In this document: piece after piece, positions 35,788-43,769 of the stretch
Layout of the letters: every line of letters begins with the position of its first letter
How positions within the stretch are numbered: position 1 is the stretch's first letter
NCBI GenBank assembly: GCA_942490885.1
Contig: CALNYT010000002.1
Location: 3,100,001 to 3,164,000 of the forward strand
DNA length: 64,000 nt
Reading direction: 5' to 3'
Origin: Oceanirhabdus sp942490885
Lineage (GTDB): Bacteria > Bacillota > Clostridia > Clostridiales > Clostridiaceae
Notes under the pieces: generated by a model
Told to the model about the DNA's origin: nothing
Seen by the model: the letters and a program-made list of their open reading frames with translations, nothing else
Database searches by the model: none
Translations under genes and position numbers: made by a program

Positions 35788-36702
35788 CTATTCTTCTCCA
35801 ATTATTCTTACTTCAGGTTCTAGTTCCACATCATAACTATCCTTCACCACTTTTTGAATATGCCCAATAAGATTTATAATATCTTTTGCAGTAGCCTGAC
35901 CCTTGTTTATAACAAAACCTGCATGTTTAGTAGATATTTGAGCTCCCCCAATTGAATAACCCTTTAACCCCGAATCTTGAATTAGTTTACCAGTGTAATG
36001 CCCTGGAGCACGTTTAAATGTACTTCCCGCTGATTTCGCGTCCAATGGTTGTTTTTCTTCTCTTCTATTTGTTAAATCTTCAACTTTATTCTTAATAATT
36101 TTGTTATCACCACTATCTAGCTTTATCTTAACTTCAAGAGCAATATACCCATTCTTTTGTATAGCACTATTTCTATATGATAATTCAAGTTGTTCTTTTG
36201 TCAATGTTTTTATCTTTAACTCATGGTCTATAACAACACACTCTTCTACTATATCCTTCATTTCTCCATCATACGCCCCAGCATTCATGGCAATTGCACC
36301 ACCAATACTTCCAGGGATACCACATGCGAATTCAAATCCTGTCAACGAATGTTCTGTACAAATATTTGCAACATCTTTCAATTCTGCTCCACATTGTGCA
36401 ACTACATATTCCCCTTGTACTTTTATTTCATTCAAATGCGATGTCTTAATTATTAATCCTCTATACCCACCATCTCTTACAAGCACATTTGAACCATTTC
36501 CAAGAACATAATATTTAATCTTATTTTTTTTGCAAAAATCTATTATTCGAATAATATCTTCATATTTTTGGGGAATAGCAAATAAATCAGCTGTTCCTCC
36601 TACTTTAAAAGTAGTATGCTTATTCAATGGTTCATTTATAATTATTTCACAATCCTGTAGATATTCTTCTAATTTTTCTTTAAATTTCAAAGTATTTTCC
36701 AC
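35788..36702 (-). CDS. murB: UDP-N-acetylenolpyruvoylglucosamine reductase
   Basis: A 304-residue FAD enzyme that reduces UDP-GlcNAc-enolpyruvate in peptidoglycan precursor synthesis. The FAD segment is YVLGNGSNVLVRDGGYRG, followed by GCGIPGSIGGAIAMNAGAY-like and the catalytic end LEPEVRIIGE. Type IIb length. I propose GTG at 36702, with GAGG six bases upstream; an in-frame ATG at 36714 is the alternative, and frames further upstream lack support. Confidence 0.93.
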   Translation of the reverse strand: MENTLKFKEKLEEYLQDCEIIINEPLNKHTTFKVGGTADLFAIPQKYEDIIRIIDFCKKNKIKYYVLGNGSNVLVRDGGYRGLIIKTSHLNEIKVQGEYVVAQCGAELKDVANICTEHSLTGFEFACGIPGSIGGAIAMNAGAYDGEMKDIVEECVVIDHELKIKTLTKEQLELSYRNSAIQKNGYIALEVKIKLDSGDNKIIKNKVEDLTNRREEKQPLDAKSAGSTFKRAPGHYTGKLIQDSGLKGYSIGGAQISTKHAGFVINKGQATAKDIINLIGHIQKVVKDSYDVELEPEVRIIGEE

Positions 36703-36780
36703 AACACACCTCATTTTTACTTTTATTATCACATATATAGTATAATGGATATTCAATTTCATTATCAAGTAAAAAAAGAT

Positions 36781-36830
36781 AAAAACGCAAAATATTTAAG
36801 CTATGTGCTTTAAATATTTTGCGTTTTTAT
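36781..36830 (-). terminator. Terminator of the first BMP lipoprotein gene
   Basis: A long stem of about 20 bp (AAAAACGCAAAATATTTAA with its complement) ending in a T run on the minus strand, 18 bases past the stop. Confidence 0.9.
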
Positions 36831-36847
36831 TAATTACAGCAAACTAT

Positions 36848-37933
36848 TTACATTTTAGGAGCTTCAAAAGTTTTTAAATCATCTAGAGTAGAAGGCGCCT
36901 TAATAGTACCATCAACTATCATTCCACGATACTTCTCAACTAAAGTCATGATTTCGCTATCTACTTTATCTTTTGTTGTATCTGAAACCCCAACTCCGTC
37001 TTCAGCTAATCCAAGTTCTACAACCTTTCCTCCCTCAAATTTCTCATCAACTAAATCCTTTACTGCTGTATATGTTCCTGTATCAACTCTTTTTATCATA
37101 CTTGATATAATTATATCTTTATATTTAGGTAATGTTACACTTTGATCCATATCAACACCAATAGCGTATGCTTCTTTTCCGGCTTTTACTGTTTCATCAA
37201 CTATAGTAAACATTCCAATTCCTACTCCACCTGCTGCATGATATAGAACATCACAGCCCTCATCAATAAGAGCTTTTCCTAATTCATATCCTTTATTAAC
37301 ATCACTAAAGCTATCAGCATACTTAACTGTTTTTCTATCCATTAACAATTTTCCTGCTTCAGGATTCACACTCATTACTCCTGCTGCAAATCCAACTTCA
37401 AATCTATTAATTAATTCAAAGTCTTTTCCTCCGATAAACCCTATTTTATTAGTTTTTGTCATCTTCCCAGCAATAACACCAACTAAAAATGATCCTTCAT
37501 GTTCTTTAAATGAAACTGATTGAACATTAGGCAAATCAACAGATGAATCAATAATCACAAATTTATTATCAGGATATTTTTGAGCAACATTTTTTAATGA
37601 CTCAGCCATTTGAAATCCAACTCCGAAAACTAAATCAGCACCATCATCAACAAGAGTTTCCAAGTTCTCTTCATAATCCTCTTTGCTTGATGATTCAATT
37701 GCTTTATATTGAATTCCGAATTCATCTTTTGCTCGTAGTGCACCTTCATTTGCACTTTGGTTAAATGATTTATCATTTATACCACCTTCATCAGTAACTA
37801 ATCCTACGTAATATTGTTTACCCTTATCTCCTTGATTCTTATTTCCTTCTTTATTTCCTTCACCCTTACAGGAAATAAGGGAAATTGATATCATTACAGA
37901 AATTAAAATAGCGAATATTTTTTTAAATTTCAT
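36848..37933 (-). CDS. BMP-family nucleoside-binding lipoprotein, copy 1
   Basis: A 361-residue lipoprotein of the basic membrane protein/PnrA family, substrate-binding parts of nucleoside ABC importers. The lipobox is ISLISC (Cys22). Family features are VGLVTDEGGINDKSFNQSA, GVGFQMAESL and VSFKEHEGSFLVGVIAG. I chose the ATG at 37933, with GGAGGAG upstream; the open frame continues 46 codons further, but that part is translated repeat sequence (copy H). No permease or ATPase is adjacent, so it may serve an importer encoded elsewhere. Confidence 0.9.
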   Translation of the reverse strand: MKFKKIFAILISVMISISLISCKGEGNKEGNKNQGDKGKQYYVGLVTDEGGINDKSFNQSANEGALRAKDEFGIQYKAIESSSKEDYEENLETLVDDGADLVFGVGFQMAESLKNVAQKYPDNKFVIIDSSVDLPNVQSVSFKEHEGSFLVGVIAGKMTKTNKIGFIGGKDFELINRFEVGFAAGVMSVNPEAGKLLMDRKTVKYADSFSDVNKGYELGKALIDEGCDVLYHAAGGVGIGMFTIVDETVKAGKEAYAIGVDMDQSVTLPKYKDIIISSMIKRVDTGTYTAVKDLVDEKFEGGKVVELGLAEDGVGVSDTTKDKVDSEIMTLVEKYRGMIVDGTIKAPSTLDDLKTFEAPKM

Positions 37934-37997
37934 ACTATTCTCCTCCTTGAATATTTTTATTGTAATAATATTATTTGCATAAACAGATAAAATATTT

Positions 37998-38232
37998 ATG
38001 CAAAAGAACAAAAAACAAAACAAAGAATAAAGAACAGAGAACAAAGAACAAATGATGTTGATATTCTTCATACTTCAGAATATCCTAAATCTATAAAAAA
38101 ATAATAAGGACTTTTTACCTAAGTAAAAAAACCTTATTATCTAAATATTTTTAAGATTTGCGGAGCAAATCATCCTAATTTGTTCTTTCTTCTTTCATCT
38201 TTGTTCTTTGATTTTTACTCCTTTATTTTTTG
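37998..38232. repeat. Heptad-ended palindromic element, variant copy H
   Basis: The same plan with different units: the left end is CAAAGAA-type (with TAAAGAA and CAGAGAA) leading to CAAATGATG; the right end, read on the other strand, is CAAAGAA, CAAAGAT, GAAAGAA leading to CAAATTAGGATG. Hairpins are GATATTCT/AGAATATC, a nested central hairpin AATAAGG-TTTTTAC/GTAAAAA-CCTTATT, and GATTTGC/GCAAATC. The right edge covers the end of the second BMP gene. Confidence 0.7.
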
Positions 38233-39278
38233 TTCTCTGTTATTTGTTTTTTCAGTTCCTCATAAGTACTAGGCACTACAATATTTCCATTTATTATATT
38301 CTTTTTATTCTCATTAATTATATTGGATATTTCATCTTTAATGTTACCATTCATGTTATTTTTAATATCAATACCCTCATCTATTATTCCTATTTCGTAA
38401 ATTGCTCCTGTAGAAAATTGATTTTTTGATAATTCTTCTATTACTGAGTAAATAACATTATCGCTTTTCTTTTCTAGTGTCGCTAAATTCATTCCCTTAA
38501 ACTCTGTTTTCAAATCTTCATTTCCAATATTTTCACCAATAATAAAAACATCTTTCCCTTTTTCTTTTTTTTCATTTACACATGTATAAACTCCAAATGT
38601 TGCTCCCCCTGTAGCCGCATATATAATATCACAATTTTTATTAATAAACCTTTGAGTTATCTTATATGCATTATTTACATCAATAAAACTATTCAAGTAT
38701 TCAGCATTATCTTTTTTAATAAGTTTTATTCCCGCTTCTTTGTTCACAGAATAAACGCCTGCTACAAATCCTATTTCTAGCTGATTAATAGGGAGTATAT
38801 CTTTACCACCAATAAAGGCTATTTCATTTGTAGATGATGTCATTCCAGCAATTAGTCCTAATAAATATGCTCCTTCATTTTCCTTGAAAATAATCGATTG
38901 AACATTATCACTATCAATCACACTATCAATAATAAGAAATTTCTTTTGGGGATATTTTAATGCCATTTTTTCTATACTCCATCTACACTCTTGAGATGTT
39001 CCAATAATAAGTGAATAATTCCCTTTTGCAAAGACTTTAATATTTTTTTCATATTCCTCATCATCAGCACATACTACAAGATCATAATTAACTTTAAAAT
39101 CTTCCTTCCCTTTGTTCAATGCCTCAACTATTTTTTCATTGTCAATATTTCCTGCATCCATTAATACACCAATTTTATAATTTTCGCTTTCGTTCTTAAT
39201 TTTATTCTCTCCACTCTCACAAGATATTGTGGTAATAGAAACAATAATAATTAATATCAATAAGTATACTTTTTTCAT
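38223..39278 (-). CDS. BMP-family lipoprotein, diverged copy 2
   Basis: A 351-residue paralogue of the downstream BMP protein with lipobox TTISC (Cys20). Shared features are YKIGVLMDAGNIDN, VQSIIFKENEGAYLLGLIAG and AFIGGKDILPINQLEIGFVAGVYS-like runs, but several ligand-region positions differ (TSQECRWS instead of VGFQMAES). It begins 15 bases after uvrC. I prefer the ATG at 39278 to one four codons earlier. The last codons are inside repeat copy H, whose end units are Asn/Lys-coding. Confidence 0.85.
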   Translation of the reverse strand: MKKVYLLILIIIVSITTISCESGENKIKNESENYKIGVLMDAGNIDNEKIVEALNKGKEDFKVNYDLVVCADDEEYEKNIKVFAKGNYSLIIGTSQECRWSIEKMALKYPQKKFLIIDSVIDSDNVQSIIFKENEGAYLLGLIAGMTSSTNEIAFIGGKDILPINQLEIGFVAGVYSVNKEAGIKLIKKDNAEYLNSFIDVNNAYKITQRFINKNCDIIYAATGGATFGVYTCVNEKKEKGKDVFIIGENIGNEDLKTEFKGMNLATLEKKSDNVIYSVIEELSKNQFSTGAIYEIGIIDEGIDIKNNMNGNIKDEISNIINENKKNIINGNIVVPSTYEELKKQITENKK

Positions 39279-39292
39279 TTTTCTCACCATAT

Positions 39293-41155
39293 TTACATCC
39301 CTTTAAAATACTTTATAATTGCATCACATGCTTCTCTGTTTATAGAAGGAGTTTCTAACAGTTCAACTTCTGTTGCTTTTTTTATGTTCTCCACACTTCC
39401 AAATTTCAAAAGAAGTTCTTTTCTTCGTTTTTCTCCTATGTGTGGAATTTCTTCCAAGACAGAATTTAAACTTCGTTTTTTTCTCAATGATTTATGATAC
39501 GTAATAGCAAACCTATGAACTTCATCTTGTATTCTAGTAACTAATTTCATACAATTAGATCTTTTACTTATGGAAATCTCAATATTCTCAAATATTAATC
39601 CGCGCGTCCTATGCTTACTATCCTTAACCATACCACACACTGGAATATCAATTCCTAATTCATTTAATACTTCCCTAGCTATATTAACTTGCCCTTTTCC
39701 TCCATCCATCATAATTAAATCTGGGAACACACTGAATTTACCCTCATCAACTTTTATTTGATTATCTGTTATTTTTTTTATCTCATCCAACCCTCTTGAA
39801 AATCGTCTATTTAGAATCTCTCTCATACTGCCATAGTCATCAGAACCTTGGACTGTATTTATTTTAAATCTTCTATAATCACTATTCTTAGCTTTACCAT
39901 TTTGAAAAACCACCATACAACCAACAGAATCCATACCCATTATATTAGATATATCATAAGCTTCAATTCTCTCAGGATAATCCTGTAATTCTAAAGCATC
40001 CGCTAATTCATTTAGTGCAAGTTTATTCAATTCTTTATCTACCTTTGTTTTATTCTTGTATGATTCAAGTGTTTCTTTAGCATTCTTATATACCATCTGA
40101 AGAACTTTCTTTTTCTCACCTATCTGAGGAATTTTGATTTCTACTTTTCTCTCTCCCTTTATTTTAAGCCATTCTTCCAAAATGTCTTTTTCACTTATGT
40201 CATCAACAAAAATCCTTTGTGGAATATACGCTGTACCACTATAAAAACTCTTAATAAATTCTTTTATAATTTCTGAGTTATCACTCTCAATTGTATTATC
40301 TATAATAAAATTCTCTCTTCCTACAATTTTTCCATCTCTCATAAAAAATATTTCAACACAACTATCACTTTCATCAGAGAAAACGCTTATGAAATCCTCA
40401 TTTTCAAAACTTCCATTAATAATTTTTTGCTTCTCACATATTGTCTCAACAGCATTAATCTTATCTCTACATTTAGCAGCTTCTTCAAATTTCAACTCCG
40501 AGGAAAACCTCATCATTTCTTCTTTTAATTCTCTTAAAATAATTTTATTCTTTCCTTTAAGTAACTCTTGTATATCTTCTATCATTCTATCATATTCAGT
40601 TTTTGTTATTCGTTTTGCACAAGGAGCAGTACACATTCCAATATGGTAATTAAGACAAGCTTTTGTTTGTTCCATATCAACCGTTATGACTTTTCTACAA
40701 GTTCTAACAGGGTAGTTTTTCCTTATCAGTTCGATAACCTCATATACTGCTTTGCCATCTGGATATGGTCCAAAATATTTCGCACCATCATTAACAAAAT
40801 TTCTACTAATAAAAACTCTAGGAAACTCTTCCTTGATTGTCATCTTTATAAATGGGTAATATTTATCATCTTTGAGTAACACATTATATCTAGGTGAGTA
40901 TTTTTTTATAAGATTACACTCAAGTATTAGTGCTTCCACTTCTGAATCTGTAACTATATATTCAAATTCACTGATATTTTTAACCATCTGTATTACCTTT
41001 TCTGAATGGTTTTTAGATGATTGAAAATATTGTCTAACTCTATTTTTTAATACTTTCGCTTTTCCAACATATATAATCTCCCCATTGGAATTTTTCATTA
41101 GGTAAACACCCGGACTTTGTGGGAGATTCTTTAAATGATATTCAAAATCAAACAT
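39293..41155 (-). CDS. uvrC: UvrC, excinuclease subunit C
   Basis: A 620-residue nuclease that makes both incisions in nucleotide excision repair. It has an N-terminal GIY-YIG domain (SPGVYLMKNSNGEIIYVGKA), a central UVR motif (SSELKFEEAAKCRDKI), a C-terminal RNase H-like domain with RIEAYDISN and MMDGGKGQV, and final helix-hairpin-helix motifs (IPHIGEKRRKELLLKF). The length is typical. It is apart from uvrBA, as is usual. Confidence 0.97.
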   Translation of the reverse strand: MFDFEYHLKNLPQSPGVYLMKNSNGEIIYVGKAKVLKNRVRQYFQSSKNHSEKVIQMVKNISEFEYIVTDSEVEALILECNLIKKYSPRYNVLLKDDKYYPFIKMTIKEEFPRVFISRNFVNDGAKYFGPYPDGKAVYEVIELIRKNYPVRTCRKVITVDMEQTKACLNYHIGMCTAPCAKRITKTEYDRMIEDIQELLKGKNKIILRELKEEMMRFSSELKFEEAAKCRDKINAVETICEKQKIINGSFENEDFISVFSDESDSCVEIFFMRDGKIVGRENFIIDNTIESDNSEIIKEFIKSFYSGTAYIPQRIFVDDISEKDILEEWLKIKGERKVEIKIPQIGEKKKVLQMVYKNAKETLESYKNKTKVDKELNKLALNELADALELQDYPERIEAYDISNIMGMDSVGCMVVFQNGKAKNSDYRRFKINTVQGSDDYGSMREILNRRFSRGLDEIKKITDNQIKVDEGKFSVFPDLIMMDGGKGQVNIAREVLNELGIDIPVCGMVKDSKHRTRGLIFENIEISISKRSNCMKLVTRIQDEVHRFAITYHKSLRKKRSLNSVLEEIPHIGEKRRKELLLKFGSVENIKKATEVELLETPSINREACDAIIKYFKGM

Positions 41156-41203
41156 TGTCCTAATACCGCCCTTCTATATCAAAATTACTAAATAATCTTT
41201 GTT

Positions 41204-41237
41204 GTTAAGGCATAATAGAGAAATATTATGCCTTAAC
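41204..41237. other. Hairpin between the YdjM-like gene and uvrC
   Basis: A perfect stem of about 14 bp (GTTAAGGCATAATA with TATTATGCCTTAAC). Neither flank has a T run, so a terminator role is uncertain. Confidence 0.45.
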
Positions 41238-41258
41238 TTCTAGTGCAATTACTTGATT

Positions 41259-41858
41259 CTATATGCTTGGTAATGTATAGATTATATAAACAACACATAA
41301 AATAAGTATTACCATTTCAATAAAATCGCCAACCTTTGACCCTACTCTATATGTAATTATACCCTTAAATTTCTTTTTTGTAATTGGATAAAATAGTGGT
41401 AATCCCGCTTTAGTAAAACTGTCAGTAAACAAATGGGATCCATATCCTATAGCAAATAACTGAGTTATATACTTGTATCCATATTGGGTGCCTGTATAAT
41501 GAACAACAAACATGAATAACATCATCCCTACAAGACTATGGGTTATACCATTCCTGTGAGAGGTAAATCCAATCATTATGAATAATACCCCTAATGCTTT
41601 AAGTGCATGTTCACCTAAATATAAATAATCAAACCATAATACCGCAATTCCTAAGCATACAAATAAAGCTCTTTTACCCTCTTTACTCTTAACAGGTAGC
41701 ACATATTTACTTGCCTTACTTTTAGGGTGATCTATATCTGGCAAAAGACTTGCTCCCACCACAAAAGCTAATTCAAAAATACTAAAATTCCTCTGCATAA
41801 GACTACTAACAGCAATATACGCTGTAGCCCCTACACCTGCATGTGTTATTCCTCTCAT
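41259..41858 (-). CDS. YdjM-like membrane-bound metal-dependent hydrolase
   Basis: A 199-residue polytopic membrane protein. It begins RGITHAGVGATAYIAVS and has LLPDIDHPKSKASKY, HRNGITHSLVG and HLFTDSFTKAGLPLFYP, His/Asp motifs typical of the YdjM (DUF457) family of putative membrane hydrolases. In E. coli ydjM is LexA-controlled; I see no SOS box here. The start chosen has GAGG eight bases upstream. Confidence 0.85.
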   Translation of the reverse strand: MRGITHAGVGATAYIAVSSLMQRNFSIFELAFVVGASLLPDIDHPKSKASKYVLPVKSKEGKRALFVCLGIAVLWFDYLYLGEHALKALGVLFIMIGFTSHRNGITHSLVGMMLFMFVVHYTGTQYGYKYITQLFAIGYGSHLFTDSFTKAGLPLFYPITKKKFKGIITYRVGSKVGDFIEMVILILCVVYIIYTLPSI

Positions 41859-42047
41859 AACCATTACCTCTATAAAAAATTATTTTTCTTAAGTTGCCAT
41901 ATTCAAAATAGAACCTTTTATAACTATTTTCTTGCAATGGCTTATATACTACTATTATAGCATTATGTAGAGCTTTTTCATACATACGTTCGTAATTTTA
42001 ATAAATTATACACAAATAGAAATGCACTCTATAGGTGCGCTGAAAAC

Positions 42048-42215
42048 AAATTGAGAATTGAGAATGATGGGTGTTTCTGTTACTCAGAAACTTCATCTCA
42101 TTATTCTTTAGAACAATAGAGTTCTTACTCATTTTATCTAAGGATAAAGTATTGTATTTTAAACACACAGTTTTATTGAAATAAAAAGAATAATCCCCCT
42201 CTTATCCGTTAATCA
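42048..42215. repeat. Heptad-ended palindromic element, copy F
   Basis: The left half is intact: ATTGAGA, ATTGAGA, ATGATGG; hairpin 1 GTTTCTG/CAGAAAC; hairpin 2 TATTCT/AGAACAATA; box TTCTTACTCATTTTATC; hairpin 3 TTTTATC/GATAAAG; centre TTGTATTTTAAACACA. Of the right half only hairpin 3 (TTTTATT/AATAAAA) and a box-like segment remain. It lies past the 3' end of the decapitated DUF4179-like gene. Confidence 0.75.
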
Positions 42216-42270
42216 ATATAAAATACATCACTGGGTAAAATAGTTATATATAATATATAATATTTAATTT

Positions 42271-42300
42271 TAAAGGAACCTTTTTTTCAAGGTTCCTTTA
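42271..42300 (-). terminator. Terminator of the DUF4179-like gene
   Basis: A 10-12 bp stem TAAAGGAACC/GGTTCCTTTA with an A-rich loop and a T-containing tail on the minus strand, 28 bases past the stop. Confidence 0.75.
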
Positions 42301-42328
42301 GTTATGATTTAATCATTTATATTCTTTA

Positions 42329-43696
42329 TTACTTCGAAATTTTAACCTCAAACTCATCTAATACATCTTTAATTGGGTTTTGCAAGTATATATATATCTT
42401 ATTAGGCTTAACAAACTCTTCGTCTTTGTATTCCTTATCATCTGTTAAAAGTCTACCATTCTCCATTGTCCTTCCTTTTTGGTTAATCCAGCTAAATGCA
42501 ATGTTGTAATAAAACTTATCCCTTACTTCTTTTTTTGTAAATGCCCAATCATAAATATTTCCATTATCATCTATTATATAATCAATCATAGAGTATCTAC
42601 TATTAATGTGCATTCTATCAAAAAGCTCTGGAATATAATCAATATCGCTTGATAAGCCTAAACTATACAACTCTCTTTCTTCATGATTAAAATATAAACT
42701 ACCTCTCTCTTTCTCTAGTCCATTCTCTAAGAAGTAACTTAGTCCATTACTTTTTAATTTATTATCATTAACATCATACTCAATAAAATTTTGAGTTCTT
42801 GAAGATAATACTCCCCCATCAGAAACTAGCTTTAACTCTTTAAATTCATCAAAGTAGACACTTGTAAAGTATAAATCTCTTTTAAATGTTTTTTTAATAT
42901 TTTTGTCTCCTACTATTATATGATCTCTATTTATTTGTTTTATTAAATCATATACTTTATTTTCTGAAACAAGTTTTAATCCCTTTAAGTCATCTATCTT
43001 TAATTTATTCATTTCCTCAAAGTCTTTTTCACTTATAACCATCTTTGTGTACGTTGGATTAGCTTCAATCTTTTCAATATTAAATTTTAATCCATTAATA
43101 TCTATCACTTTATCTTTTTCATAAATAATAGTTTCAATATCAAATATATCTTTATCTACTTCGACTTCAACATTCCATTCTCCATCAAACTTTTCACTAT
43201 TTTCATTTACAGTTTTACATTCAATTCCTTTAAATTCAAATATAAGTTTATCAGGTATTTCATTTTTGTTATTTAAATAAGCTGTTGTTTTTAAATCAAA
43301 TTTTCTTTTAATCTTATTAATATCAGTACTTATAATATCCTGATTATAAAATCCTTTAATAGTTCTATTTATATTTCCATTAGATTTTAAGATTTGAATT
43401 TGACTTTCAGTGCTAGTATTCCATTCAGCACCAATACTTTCCATATCAAATCTAGCTTGTCTTTCACCAAAATTTCTGTTACCTGTTAGGTCTTCTATTG
43501 TATATTCTATAGACCATCTATCTCCATAAAGCTGTATACTATCTATAGTGACCTTAATGCCATTATCATCAACTGATTTATTAACATATTGAATCATTCC
43601 ACGCTTCTTAGCTTCATTTATACTTTCAGTTTCTGCATATAGATTACTTATCAAAGGTATCTTTTTTATATATTCTGCAAGGAAAAGTAATTTTTT
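42329..43696 (-). pseudogene. 5'-truncated DUF4179/DUF5643-like membrane protein gene
   Basis: About 455 codons remain. The open part begins with a fragment of what looks like a membrane helix (KKLLFLAEYIKKIPLISNLY), then reads AKKRGMIQYVNKSVDDNGI and YGDRWSIEYTI, matching the start of DUF4179 extracellular domains in anti-sigma-like proteins. The usual cytoplasmic N-terminal region and start are missing. There is no ATG and no ribosome site; the frame is closed by TAA exactly where repeat copy G begins. The 3' end and terminator are intact. It is probably a dead gene cut by the repeat. Confidence 0.65.
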
Positions 43697-43769
43697 TTAT
43701 AAATTAAGGATTCTGACCTCAGTCAGAACCCTCCATCATTCTCAACTCTCCACTTTCCACTCTCAACTA
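43697..43769. repeat. Heptad-ended palindromic element, copy G (end fragment)
   Basis: Read on the minus strand: units AGTTGAG, AGTGGAA, AGTGGAG, AGTTGAG, AATGATGG, then AGG, hairpin 1 TTCTGAC/GTCAGAA and CTTAATTTATA, where the similarity ends at the broken gene. The outer edge supplies the TAG stop of the PBP gene. Confidence 0.75.

Noticed and set aside
37934..38071. A 46-codon N-terminal extension of the first BMP lipoprotein
   Set aside because: It is translated heptad repeat sequence, while the downstream ATG has a strong ribosome site and begins a proper lipoprotein signal.
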